The notes: generated by a model from the letters alone, not told the origin. Numbered from the stretch's first letter, positions 1 to 8,945 are shown. The stretch is 64,000 nucleotides of DNA from MFD02979-c5 sp963705385 (GCA_963705385.1 OY970075.1:991621-1055620), one strand, 5' to 3'. Translations and numbers: made by a program.

Positions 1-996
1 TTTGGAGGCATAAAAGACTTAAAGCGTCAGGTTATTCAAACGCCTTTAAATCCAGCCACCACCTTTTCAGATGACCCTTTGCGCATGATGCGCGCTGTGC
101 GGTTTGCTGTGCAGCTCGGAATGACCATAGCGCCAGACACCTTCAAAGCCATTCAGCAATATGCTGAAAGGATCAAGGTTGTTTCTCAAGAGCGGGTTAT
201 TGATGAGCTCAACAAGGTTATTGCTGCTGCTGTTCCTTCACAGGGGTTCAAGCTATTGCACCAAGCGGGGCTGCTTCCCATCATTTTCCCAGCGCTAACA
301 GCCTTGCAAGGTACAGAGACAATCCAGGGCCACTCACATAAAGATAATTTTTACCATACCCTACAAGTTTTAGACAACGTGTCTCAGGTTTCTAATAACC
401 TGTGGTTGCGTTGGGCAGCGCTCTTGCATGACATTGCCAAGCCCCAGACCAAACGCTTTGACCCAACGGTAGGTTTTACTTTTCATGGCCATGAGGACTT
501 AGGAGCCAAGCTGGTGCCTAGAATTTTCAGAGCCATGAGACTGCCGCTACAGGAAAACATGGCTTACGTGCAAAAGTTAGTGCGCCTGCACCTGCGCCCC
601 ATTGCTTTGGCTAAAGAAGAAGTCACGGACGCAGCTATCAGACGGCTAGTCTATGAAGCAGGAGATACTTTAGAAGATCTGATGCTGCTTTGTAGGGCAG
701 ACATTACATCTAGAAATGACACAAAAGTAAAGCAGTACCTGCAAAACTTTGACCGGGTAGAGGACAAGGTTAGGGCAGTAGAAGAAAAAGACACACTCAG
801 AAACTTTCAACCTGTTATCACTGGTGAAATTATCATGCAGACCTTTGACTTAAAGCCTTCTAAGCTGGTAGGAGAGATCAAGGAAGCGCTTAAAGAAGCA
901 GTTTTAGAAGGAGAGATTAAGAATGAGTATGAAGAGGCATATGCCTATATGCTGCAGCTTGGCAAAGCGCGCGGGCTACCCAATGATGCAATTTGA
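1..996 (+). CDS. cca: CCA-adding tRNA nucleotidyltransferase, 5' end outside window
   Basis: The frame is open from the first base; the visible part is 331 residues. It begins in the family signature (FGG..DL, then DDPLRMMRAVRFA), the end of the class II nucleotidyltransferase head and start of the neck. An HD domain follows (LLHDIAKP near residue 140 of the visible part, then a FHGHE segment). The enzyme adds or repairs the 3' CCA of tRNAs, which fits the one tRNA in this window, whose gene does not encode CCA. The catalytic DxD motif of the head lies upstream of the window. The first internal ATG is at 79, but homology continues through it to base 1, so it is not the start. HD-bearing members could also have phosphohydrolase activity; that is family knowledge. 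Confidence 0.93.
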   Translation, partial: FGGIKDLKRQVIQTPLNPATTFSDDPLRMMRAVRFAVQLGMTIAPDTFKAIQQYAERIKVVSQERVIDELNKVIAAAVPSQGFKLLHQAGLLPIIFPALTALQGTETIQGHSHKDNFYHTLQVLDNVSQVSNNLWLRWAALLHDIAKPQTKRFDPTVGFTFHGHEDLGAKLVPRIFRAMRLPLQENMAYVQKLVRLHLRPIALAKEEVTDAAIRRLVYEAGDTLEDLMLLCRADITSRNDTKVKQYLQNFDRVEDKVRAVEEKDTLRNFQPVITGEIIMQTFDLKPSKLVGEIKEALKEAVLEGEIKNEYEEAYAYMLQLGKARGLPNDAI

Positions 997-1115
997 GGCC
1001 TTGGCTGCCCCCTCTATGGTACAAGAAATAAGCATTAATATTGTAAGAAAAAAGTTGGGGTATAACCATGGTTGAGTGGTCCTGTAGTCCTACGATGTAG
1101 AAAAACCATGATTGT

Positions 1116-1944
1116 GTGAGAAGAAAATCAGCTTTGGTCAAGGACTTAGCACTCTTTATTACCCTAGGAACGTTACTCAATTGCGGTAAGGGTCCTGCAT
1201 TCCCTAAAAAAACAAGCTCGATAGTGGGCCTGATCCAATGACTAAAGAACAAAAAGAAAAAATCGTTACAGCTGCCAAAGACCAAGCTGATCAGTTGGTA
1301 CAAAATCCCTCTTTGGTCGTTGGTTGGCTGGCTTCTGTGCAATCAGTATATCAGCAAGGTGCTTCAAAAGTGGATGTGAATAGCGATCATCGACAATTTT
1401 GTGATGGTGCCCAAAGTGCTGCTGTCTACGCTGCCAGCCTTGTCAAGTTAGACAAGGACCAATTTGCTGATCTTGCTAATGAATACTCGCTTGCTTTAGC
1501 CTGGGTGGGCAAAGATTACCTTGTCAGAATGCTTGAAATCTCTAGTAGGGCCAAATCTGTCAAGGCCAAACTTGATGGGAATAGCCCGATAACAAGCCTG
1601 TCGCTTGGTGAGATAACGCTTGTAGTGATGGACTTAGACGAGGCTTTGAGAAAGGCAATGCATGCCACACTAAAAACCTTAAAGACATAGATCCTAACAA
1701 TGCTGTAGCTGACGTCCTCATAGCTTATGAAGCTAGCTTCATTTGGGAAAAAGTGATAGAACACAGCAATTCTCCAATTAAATTACTGTTTGATTACTGT
1801 AAACCTAAAGACCAAAAAGAATTTATAACAAGAGCCATCCATGTGGCTGTACTCCTTACAGAAGCATTGAAAGTATTTTACCAAGAGTCCCTTGAGTTTC
1901 AGACCTCTTTCAACCTTGCTTGTCCCAGGTGCCTGTCCAAGTAA
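1116..1944 (+). pseudogene. Broken lipoprotein gene in three frames
   Basis: Three overlapping open segments follow one another in frames 3, 2 and 1. The first (GTG at 1116, stop at 1241) encodes a charged start, a hydrophobic stretch and a lipobox-like LLNC, as in a lipoprotein signal peptide. The second (1238-1690, 150 aa if read from its ATG) is soluble and helical. The third continues in frame 1 from about 1672 to 1944. Restoring one A to the A7 tract at 1206-1212 joins segments 1 and 2 without a stop; restoring one A to the A5 tract at 1672-1676 joins segments 2 and 3. The repaired product would be about 275 residues. I do not recognise the family. The 150-residue piece could be read as a gene of its own, but the context argues for one decayed lipoprotein. 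Transcriptional slippage or sequencing error in the A tracts remain possible. Confidence 0.6.
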
Positions 1945-2050
1945 CTAACTAGGCGGTTGCCTTACTACCGATCTTCTGCGAGCTTACATTGTGAAGGCGC
2001 CAAGGCAATGCCTTACGTATTATACTGAGCAAGCTTAAATAATACGCTAC

Positions 2051-2959
2051 ATGTACCATCTACCTGTCTTACTGCAGGAAAGCCTGGAGGGGTTGGACAT
2101 CAACCCCCAAGGCACTTACGTAGACCTTACCTTTGGTGGTGGCGGGCATGCGCAAGCCATCCTAGAACGGCTTTCAGGAGGCAAGTTATTTGCCTTTGAC
2201 CAAGACCAAGCAGCTGCCCAAGTAGCAAGCGAGCTCAAAAGCAAACGCTTCACCTTTATCAAGGCCAATGCTAGGTTCATGCAACAGTTTCTAGCTTTTT
2301 ATGGGGTGCACCAGGTAGATGGCATTATAGCTGACGTAGGGGTTTCTTCTCATCAAATAGATACTGCTGAGCGTGGTTTTTCTACACGGTTTGAGGGCAT
2401 GCTCGACATGCGCATGAACCAAGAAACTACCCTCACTGCCCATACCATTGTTAATACTTATAGTGAAACCCAGCTGCAGTTGCTGTTACAAAACTATGGT
2501 GAAGTGCGCAATGCTCGCACCCTAGCCCGAGCTATCGTAGCAGCTAGGGCTGTTCAGCCTATCAACAGAACTGACGAACTGCGAGCAATTTTGCAGCGTT
2601 TTGCTCCTAGAGGCAGGGAGTTCAAATATTATGCACAAGTGTTTCAAGCCTTTCGCATTGAAGTGAACGATGAGTTAGGAGCTTTAAAGGAAATTTTGCA
2701 GCAAAGCACCCAAACTTTGAAGCCACAGGGTAGGTTGGTAGTATTGACCTACCACTCCTTAGAAGATAGGCTAGTGAAACACTTTCTCAACACCGGCAAC
2801 TTTGAGGGGGAACTGCAGCAAGATGTCTATGGCAACGTGATAAGGCCCTTAAAGCCTGTTTATAGAAAACCAATCACTGCTCCTTTAGCAGCAATACAAG
2901 CCAACAACCGAGCACGCAGCGTTAGACTGAGAGTGGGAGAGGCCGTCAATAACAACTAA
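2051..2959 (+). CDS. rsmH: 16S rRNA (cytosine-1402-N4)-methyltransferase
   Basis: 302 residues, the usual length. The start MYHLPVLLQE, the SAM-binding DLTFGGGGHA near residue 25 and the C-terminal TYHSLEDRLVKHF motif are diagnostic of RsmH (MraW). It methylates N4 of C1402 in the ribosomal P site. In most bacteria it opens the dcw cell-wall cluster after mraZ; here mraZ is absent and only murB follows, 15 bases after the stop, so the two are probably co-transcribed. The ATG at 2051 agrees with the family N-terminus. Confidence 0.97.
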   Translation: MYHLPVLLQESLEGLDINPQGTYVDLTFGGGGHAQAILERLSGGKLFAFDQDQAAAQVASELKSKRFTFIKANARFMQQFLAFYGVHQVDGIIADVGVSSHQIDTAERGFSTRFEGMLDMRMNQETTLTAHTIVNTYSETQLQLLLQNYGEVRNARTLARAIVAARAVQPINRTDELRAILQRFAPRGREFKYYAQVFQAFRIEVNDELGALKEILQQSTQTLKPQGRLVVLTYHSLEDRLVKHFLNTGNFEGELQQDVYGNVIRPLKPVYRKPITAPLAAIQANNRARSVRLRVGEAVNNN

Positions 2960-2974
2960 TTTTATCACTAACTC

Positions 2975-3994
2975 ATGCTTTTACAGGAATATGCTTCTCT
3001 TAAGCACTTCAATACATTTAAGCTAGATGCTCAAGCGCGTTACTACGTACACATCAAGGATATCCAGACCTTACGCAGCCCTTTGGTAAGTGGGCAGTTG
3101 AGAAATAGCCCCTGGTTAATCCTAGGTGGAGGTAGCAACCTGTTGTTTGTGCAGGATTTTGAAGGACTGGTGGTCCACATGGCTATAGAGGAGGTCACGC
3201 TTGTTAAAGAAGATCAAGATCATGCTTGGGTCAAAGCAGGAGCAGGGATAGACTGGCACGCCCTTGTATTGTACTGTGTAGCACAAGGCTATGCAGGCAT
3301 TGAAAACCTATCCCTGATTCCAGGTACAGTAGGGGCAGCGCCTGTGCAAAACATTGGCGCTTATGGAGTAGAGTTGAGCGATGTGTTTGAGTCGCTGGAA
3401 GCTATGGAAGTCAAGACAGGCGCTATCCACACCTTTAGTAAAGCAGATTGTGCTTTTGGTTATAGAGATAGCATTTTTAAAAACGCTTTAAAAGGAGCCT
3501 ACATCATTCTCTACGTTACTTTAAGGTTACATAAACAACCTACTTTTCAGCTCGCTTATGGAGACATCCAAGCAGCCCTAGAGGCCATAAACGTACAAGT
3601 ATTATCCCTCAAAGCCATGAGTGATGCTGTCATCCACATCCGCCAGCGTAAACTCCCTGATCCAGCTATCCTAGGCAATGCAGGTAGCTTTTTTAAAAAC
3701 CCCGTTATACCACGCTCCCAATTTGAACAACTCAAGCATATGCATCCCGCCCTACCCGGCTATGTACAAGCTGGAAGTCAGGTCAAAATACCAGCTGCAT
3801 GGCTGATTGAGCAGTGTGGATGGAAAGGAAAAACAAGGGGGGCTGTAGGAGTACATGAAAAACATGCTCTGGTACTTGTCAACTATGGTGGGGGTACTGG
3901 CCAAGAAATCTACGGGCTAGCCCAAGCCATTCAGCAATCAATAAAAGAACAATGGGGCGTTGCACTCGTACCCGAAGTAAACATTATTATTTGA
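2975..3994 (+). CDS. murB: UDP-N-acetylenolpyruvoylglucosamine reductase
   Basis: 339 residues. MurB reduces UDP-GlcNAc-enolpyruvate to UDP-MurNAc using NADPH and FAD, the second committed step of peptidoglycan synthesis in the cytoplasm. The FAD-binding segment LGGGSNLLF is near residue 50, the IPGTVGAAPVQNIGAYG motif near 115, and FGYRDSIFK and GSFFKNP (with the catalytic Ser) follow. The C-terminus has the long form typical of E. coli-type (type I) enzymes. It sits directly behind rsmH. Its presence with murG and murC shows that the peptidoglycan route was retained at least in part. Confidence 0.96.
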   Translation: MLLQEYASLKHFNTFKLDAQARYYVHIKDIQTLRSPLVSGQLRNSPWLILGGGSNLLFVQDFEGLVVHMAIEEVTLVKEDQDHAWVKAGAGIDWHALVLYCVAQGYAGIENLSLIPGTVGAAPVQNIGAYGVELSDVFESLEAMEVKTGAIHTFSKADCAFGYRDSIFKNALKGAYIILYVTLRLHKQPTFQLAYGDIQAALEAINVQVLSLKAMSDAVIHIRQRKLPDPAILGNAGSFFKNPVIPRSQFEQLKHMHPALPGYVQAGSQVKIPAAWLIEQCGWKGKTRGAVGVHEKHALVLVNYGGGTGQEIYGLAQAIQQSIKEQWGVALVPEVNIII

Positions 3995-4109
3995 TCCGAC
4001 TTACGCATAACATGTGTTCACAGGACCAAAAAGGGTTTAAATCTGGCTTTGCAATAGCATCACTCCATAGTCCCACGTTAAATGGATAGGTTGTAAGACC
4101 ACCCTTAAC

Positions 4110-4204
4110 TACTCCTTCATTAAGGAGAAGCGCTTTTATGGAGTTGCTCTGCGAGCGAACACCTTTTATAAAAATAGCTCGCAGCGCTTGCGTAACATGA
4201 GTTA
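4110..4204 (+). repeat. Dispersed hairpin repeat, copy A
   Basis: About 95 bases that align, with small gaps, to the reverse complement of 38529-38625. Shared blocks are TACTCCT near the left end, a CTCCTT/AAGGAG hairpin (4112-4127), a GCTC-TGC-GAGC hairpin, a CTTTTAT block, and the right-end block CTTGCGTAACATGA. Similarity is visible by eye but imperfect, as expected for an old non-coding repeat. Confidence 0.6.
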
Positions 4205-4353
4205 CCTGAGCAGGTGTTGGTTAAAGGCGCAATATAGTCGTATTAGTTGGTTGACAAAGGGATGAGTATAAGCAACCTAACTGTAAAGTTAAATACTGGA
4301 TAGTACAGCAAAAAAGGGGGATAGCACATGTACTACTTTGGGCTAGACTAGCT

Positions 4354-4379
4354 ACAGTGGTATATTAGCACTGTTTTTT
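4354..4379 (+). terminator. Intrinsic terminator-like hairpin ahead of proS
   Basis: A 6-bp stem ACAGTG/CACTGT (4354-4359 with 4369-4374) with a 9-base loop is followed directly by a run of six T (4374-4379). It lies 21 bases upstream of the proS ATG on the coding strand, so it would stop transcripts coming from rsmH-murB or from a leader promoter. Its position suggests either an operon boundary or an attenuator. Confidence 0.6.
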
Positions 4380-4400
4380 CACTTCATAACCGTCTAGTAT

Positions 4401-5876
4401 ATGTCCCCAGGCCTACCTAAAAGAGCAGAAAATTACGCAGCGTGGTATAACGAATTAGTCAAAAAAGCAGACCTAGCTGAGAATGCCCCTGTACGCGGCT
4501 GCATGATTATCAAACCCTATGGCTTTGCTATCTGGGAAAAGATGAAGGCTATCTTGGATAAGGCATTCAAAGATACTGGGCATTGCAACGCCTACTTTCC
4601 TATCTTCATTCCTAAATCTTACTTAAGCCGTGAGGCAGACCATATAGAAGGTTTTGCCAAAGAGTGCGCGGTTGTCACGCACTACCGGTTGAAAGATGCC
4701 GGCGATGGCAAGGGGCTGGTAGTTGATCCTGAGGCCAAGCTAGAAGAAGAGCTGATTATCCGTCCTACTTCAGAAACTATTATCTGGAACACTTATAAAA
4801 ACTGGATTCAGTCCTACAGGGACCTGCCCCTACTAATCAACCAGTGGAGCAACATTGTACGGTGGGAGATGCGTCCTCGGCTTTTCTTGAGAACTGCTGA
4901 GGTTTTGTGGCAAGAAGGCCATACAGCCCATGCTACCCGAGAAGAGGCAGAACAAGAAGTGCTTCAAATGCTCAATATCTACAGCGATTTTGCTAAAAAC
5001 TACATGGCAATTCCCCTCCTCAAGGGCACTAAGACGGCGCATGAGCGTTTTGCAGGGGCAGAAGAAACCTATACCATTGAGGCACTGATGCAAGACGGAA
5101 AAGCCTTACAAGCAGGTACTTCTCATTTCTTAGGGCAGAAATTTGCCAAGGCCTTTGACGTTACCTTTGCCAACCAAGCAGGACAACTAGACTATGTATG
5201 GGGCACTTCTTGGGGGGTTACTACTCGCTTAATAGGAGCAGTGATCATGACCCATGCAGATGACGAGGGCTTGGTGCTCCCTCCTCAGCTCGCACCCATC
5301 CAGGTGGTGCTCATCCCTATCTACAAAAGCGCAGCAGAACGAGTAGCCATTGCTCAGCAGCTGACTTCTATCCAAGAAAAGCTTGAAGCACAAGGTATAG
5401 CTGTCAAACTAGACGACCGAGATATCCACAAGCCAGGCTGGAAGTTTGCCGAATACGAACTCAAGGGTGTGCCGCTACGCATAGCCATAGGCCCTAAGGA
5501 CCTAGCAAACAATACTGTTGAGTTAGCCAGAAGAGATACCAAGGAAAAAATCATTGTAGGTGCAGACAACCTAGTAGCTGTAGTCAATGAGCTGCTAGTA
5601 GCCATTCAAGCTAACCTTTACCAACGGGCCCTTAATTTCAGAGAAACGCACACGACGCATGTTGATACCTACCAGAACTTTAAGGAAGTGGTGGCCCGGC
5701 AAGGTGGCTTTGTGATGGCGCATTGGGACGGGACTACAGAGACAGAAAAAAAGATCCAAGCAGAAACCAAAGCTACCATCCGTTGTATTCCTCTAGACGC
5801 TCCTCAAGAAAGGGGTATATGTATGTATACAGGCAAGCCTTCGCAGCAAAAGGTAATCTTTGCACAAGCTTACTAA
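4401..5876 (+). CDS. proS: Prolyl-tRNA synthetase, short eukaryote/archaeal-type
   Basis: 491 residues, without the editing insertion of the long bacterial ProRS. Class II motifs are clear: motif 2 around VRWEMRPRLFLRTAEVLWQEG (near residue 155) preceded by RPTSETIIW, and motif 3 in the GTSWGVTTRLIGA region near residue 275. The anticodon-binding domain follows. A C-terminal zinc-domain-like segment ends in a terminal Tyr, as in the eukaryote-like class. It charges tRNA-Pro. This class is usual in Bacteroidota. A separate trans-editing protein would be needed for Ala-tRNA-Pro clearance; none is seen here. Transcribed towards secDF; the two genes converge on a strong hairpin. Confidence 0.97.
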   Translation: MSPGLPKRAENYAAWYNELVKKADLAENAPVRGCMIIKPYGFAIWEKMKAILDKAFKDTGHCNAYFPIFIPKSYLSREADHIEGFAKECAVVTHYRLKDAGDGKGLVVDPEAKLEEELIIRPTSETIIWNTYKNWIQSYRDLPLLINQWSNIVRWEMRPRLFLRTAEVLWQEGHTAHATREEAEQEVLQMLNIYSDFAKNYMAIPLLKGTKTAHERFAGAEETYTIEALMQDGKALQAGTSHFLGQKFAKAFDVTFANQAGQLDYVWGTSWGVTTRLIGAVIMTHADDEGLVLPPQLAPIQVVLIPIYKSAAERVAIAQQLTSIQEKLEAQGIAVKLDDRDIHKPGWKFAEYELKGVPLRIAIGPKDLANNTVELARRDTKEKIIVGADNLVAVVNELLVAIQANLYQRALNFRETHTTHVDTYQNFKEVVARQGGFVMAHWDGTTETEKKIQAETKATIRCIPLDAPQERGICMYTGKPSQQKVIFAQAY

Positions 5877-5971
5877 TCCAGGTTATTCAGACGCTGTTGG
5901 GTACTCATAGCATGCCAAAGCACAGATGTCTTGACAAGTAGCCTAATGCCCACCTATCCTGCGTCTACTTG

Positions 5972-6000
5972 GCTGTCCTGAGTTTGCAACTCAGGACAGC
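5972..6000. terminator. Perfect 13-bp hairpin between convergent proS and secDF
   Basis: A perfect 13-bp inverted repeat (5972-5984 with 5988-6000) with a 3-base TGC loop. It overlaps the secDF stop codon (5991-5993) and lies 95 bases past the proS stop. No T run flanks it, so it may act as a mRNA 3'-end stabiliser or a factor-dependent terminator. Seventeen bases of the same unit (GCTGTCCTGAGTTTGCA) recur at 63980-63996. Confidence 0.6.
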
Positions 6001-8945
6001 GGGGTAAGCTTCTTCCCGCTATTGTTTGCCTTTCTGTACTTTTTAGATAGGTCAATGGCTAGGGGGGTTGCAATGAAAATAGAAGAGTAAGTACCAAAGA
6101 CAATACCCACCAGCATTGCAAAGGAGAATCCCCGAAGCGCTTCGCCACCAAAGGTAAACAGGATGGCTACAGCGATGAGTGTAGTCAGAGAAGTAATCAA
6201 GGTTCGGCTCAAAGTTTCGTTGATAGAACGATTTACTATTTCGAAGAAGCTACTATCTGTTTTCATTTGCAGCCTTTCTCTGATTCGGTCAAACACCACT
6301 ACTGTATCATTGATAGAGTAGCCGATGATAGTAAGCACAGCTGCAACAAATATCTGGTCTACTTCGTATACATAGCCCAAAGCCCTGGCCATGCCAAAGG
6401 CAGCAAACACCGCCAGAATATCGTGGAACAAAGCAAGCACGGCACCCAAGCTAAACTGCCACTTGCGAAAGCGAATCAGGATGTAGAGAAAAATTACTAC
6501 CAGCGAGAGGAGAATAGACTGCTGTGCTGCTGACTTGATATCGCCAGCAATGGTGGCCCCTACCTTAGCAGCACTGACAATAGTAAAAGTGCCTTCTCGC
6601 CCTACTTCCGCATTGTCAGCATGCATAAGCCCTGTCAGGTCTTTGATTCCTTGGACCAAAGCTTCTTTTACCTTTTCATCATTTTCTTCTTGGATGAGGT
6701 AGCTAGTGGTGACCTTGAGTACATTATTAGCACCGTAAGTTTTCACCTCTATTCCCTGGTCGCCAAAATGATTGGCTAGTCGAGTCTTTAAAGCAGAAGG
6801 TTCTACAGGCTGGCTAAAGGCTACTACATAAGCCCTACCCCCAGTAAAGTCAACGCCCAAGTTGAGACCGCCTTGCTTGGCTATGAGTGTCAAGCCAATG
6901 CCTATGAATGCAAGAGAAACTGCATACGAGAGGCGGCGCATCTTAAGAAAGTCAAACTTAAGGTTGCGTAACAAATTTTTGTTGTAAGCAAAAGAGAATG
7001 TAAGCATATTTTCTTTGCCACGGCTGGTCAGCCAATCCATAATTACATGGGTTATAAACACAGCAGAGAAAAAGGAGCTGGCAATACCGATCATCAAGGT
7101 GGTAGCAAAACCACGTACAGGACCCTGCCCTAGTAGATAAAGTATAAAACCAGTAAGGAAAGTGGTCACATTAGCGTCGATGATAGAGCTATAAGCCTTT
7201 TGGTAGCCTCGCTCGATGGCTGCTTTCATTAACATCCCTGCTTGAAGTTCTTCTCGAATACGCTCAAAGATCAACACGTTGGCATCAATAGACATGCCGA
7301 TGGTGAGTATAATGCCTGCAATGCCTGGCAAAGTCAAAGAAGCATTGAGCTGGGCAAGCACCCCTAGGATGAAAAGGACATTGAAGACTAGCGCTAGGTT
7401 GGCAACTAAGCCTCCCTTGGCATAGTAGAGTACCATGAACAAAACGACCAATCCTAGGCCTACGAGCATAGAGGCAATGCCTTGCGCTTGTGCTTTTTTG
7501 CCAAGGGTAGGGCCAATAATGGCTTCTTCTACAATCCTGACCGGAGCAGGTAAGGAACCTGCTTTCAGGATGTTGGCTAGGTCTTTGGCCTCTTCAATCG
7601 TAAAGTTACCTGTGATCTGCGAGCTACCATTTGGAATTTCTGTATTGACAACAGGTGCTGAATAAACGTAATCATCTAAGGAAATAGCGATACGCCTGTC
7701 AATGTTATTGGCTGTGATCTTTTTCCAGGATCTACCACCACTACTGTTCATCTGCATGCTTACAGTAGGTCGGCCTCGGTCATCAAACCCTTGGCGTGCA
7801 TCAGTAATAACGTCACCTTCCAAAGCTGCCTGGCCACCGCGTTGTTGTTTGATAGGATAAAGGCTTACTACTGCTGTGCCGTCTTGGAGTTGGTGGGGTT
7901 TAACATCCCACAACCATTTTAAATCATTAGGAAGCAAGGATTTGACGTCACTCCTAGCAAAAATGCTGTTAACAGTAGCCACGTCTCCTACAGAATAAGT
8001 GAACCCATAGGGACCTTTCAACAGTCTAAAGAGTGGTGACATGATCGAGGGGTCCTTAGCTTGCGCCTCGTCGTCCTGAGCGAGCTGCGCTGCTAGCTCT
8101 TTATCCTTAGCTGTCTGTGTGGGTAAATGCTTTTGCTGGGAGGAAGTAGGGAGGACTGCCTTTTGTTCTGCTACAAGCAGGTTATCAATAGCCTGCAGCG
8201 CCTCTGCTAATTCAGCGATCTCATACACTTCCCAAAATCTAAGCTGTGCTACCCCTTGTAGCAGCTTTCTTACCCTTTCTGGGTTGTTGGCGCCAGGCAG
8301 CTCTATCTGAATTCTGCTCGTGCCTTGCAAGCGTTGGATATTGGGTTGTGAAGTGCCAAAACGATCGATACGGGCTCTAAGGATTTCAAAAGAGCGACCG
8401 ATAGCATTGTCAATCTCTTGGTCAATGATTTTTAAAATCTCTTTGTCGCTTGATTCATAGCTAATACGGGTGCGGTTGGCTGCTGTGGCAAAAATTTCAC
8501 TGAGCTTCCCGTCTGGGCGCTGTGCTTTGTAGGCTTGGTAAAATAGTGTGGTAAAGGAAGTCTGTGCTTGTTGTTGTTGGGCTTGCGCAAGTGCTGTTAA
8601 AAAAGCTGCGTCTTTACTGCTTCCTGCTAAATTTTTGATTAGCTCTACAGGAGATACCTCTAGAGTCACATGCATGCCACCTTGTAGATCCAAACCCAAA
8701 CTCAGCTCGTTTTCTTTGACCTCTTCGTAAGTGTATTGAACTCCTAAAAGGTTGTAGACAGGTTGTTTCCATACAGCATCCAGATAAGCTTGTTTTTTGG
8801 AAAAGTCGATGTTACCGTTTTCATCTGTGGCATGAAGCGTGGCTTTTTGTTGTACCCTAGCAGATACCCACGTAAAGGACAGGTAGTATAAGCAGAGTAG
8901 GGAAATGATAGCGGTCAAAAAAGCAACCAAGCCTTTTTCTCTCAT
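5991..8945 (-). CDS. secDF: Fused protein translocase subunit SecDF
   Basis: About 984 residues when started at 8945; a start 10 codons further out (8975) is possible, but MREKGLVAFL matches the usual Bacteroidota N-terminus. SecD half: one N-terminal membrane segment, the GLDLQGGMHVTLEV motif, a periplasmic P1 region with ARIDRFGTSQPNIQ, and a five-segment membrane block with the conserved IGMSIDANVLIFERIREEL. SecF half: begins after about residue 660 (NLGVDFTGGRAYVV) and ends in a second membrane block with GYSINDTVVVFDRIRE. SecDF uses the proton-motive force to pull proteins through SecYEG. The single-chain fusion is characteristic of Bacteroidota and some Firmicutes. The stop codon lies inside the 13-bp hairpin. 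Confidence 0.97.
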   Translation of the reverse strand: MREKGLVAFLTAIISLLCLYYLSFTWVSARVQQKATLHATDENGNIDFSKKQAYLDAVWKQPVYNLLGVQYTYEEVKENELSLGLDLQGGMHVTLEVSPVELIKNLAGSSKDAAFLTALAQAQQQQAQTSFTTLFYQAYKAQRPDGKLSEIFATAANRTRISYESSDKEILKIIDQEIDNAIGRSFEILRARIDRFGTSQPNIQRLQGTSRIQIELPGANNPERVRKLLQGVAQLRFWEVYEIAELAEALQAIDNLLVAEQKAVLPTSSQQKHLPTQTAKDKELAAQLAQDDEAQAKDPSIMSPLFRLLKGPYGFTYSVGDVATVNSIFARSDVKSLLPNDLKWLWDVKPHQLQDGTAVVSLYPIKQQRGGQAALEGDVITDARQGFDDRGRPTVSMQMNSSGGRSWKKITANNIDRRIAISLDDYVYSAPVVNTEIPNGSSQITGNFTIEEAKDLANILKAGSLPAPVRIVEEAIIGPTLGKKAQAQGIASMLVGLGLVVLFMVLYYAKGGLVANLALVFNVLFILGVLAQLNASLTLPGIAGIILTIGMSIDANVLIFERIREELQAGMLMKAAIERGYQKAYSSIIDANVTTFLTGFILYLLGQGPVRGFATTLMIGIASSFFSAVFITHVIMDWLTSRGKENMLTFSFAYNKNLLRNLKFDFLKMRRLSYAVSLAFIGIGLTLIAKQGGLNLGVDFTGGRAYVVAFSQPVEPSALKTRLANHFGDQGIEVKTYGANNVLKVTTSYLIQEENDEKVKEALVQGIKDLTGLMHADNAEVGREGTFTIVSAAKVGATIAGDIKSAAQQSILLSLVVIFLYILIRFRKWQFSLGAVLALFHDILAVFAAFGMARALGYVYEVDQIFVAAVLTIIGYSINDTVVVFDRIRERLQMKTDSSFFEIVNRSINETLSRTLITSLTTLIAVAILFTFGGEALRGFSFAMLVGIVFGTYSSIFIATPLAIDLSKKYRKANNSGKKLTPLS

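Larger units (their letters stand above)
3995..4400 (+). other. 406-base leader/intergenic region before proS
   Basis: No gene is supported here. The segment contains one copy of a hairpin-bearing dispersed repeat (4110-4204) and ends in an intrinsic-terminator-like hairpin 22 bases before the proS start. I searched it for T-box landmarks (the GGTGG-type antiterminator bulge sequence) and saw none. It may be a structured 5' leader of proS, a small RNA locus, or simply murB 3' sequence with a decayed repeat. Confidence 0.5.

Noticed and set aside
917..1342. 141-codon minus-strand open frame overlapping the cca end
   Set aside because: Antisense to cca and to the lipoprotein pseudogene, with no family resemblance and an unnatural aromatic/His-rich composition.
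3995..4400. T-box riboswitch ahead of proS
   Set aside because: No T-box consensus or specifier loop could be found, and T-boxes are not typical of Bacteroidota.
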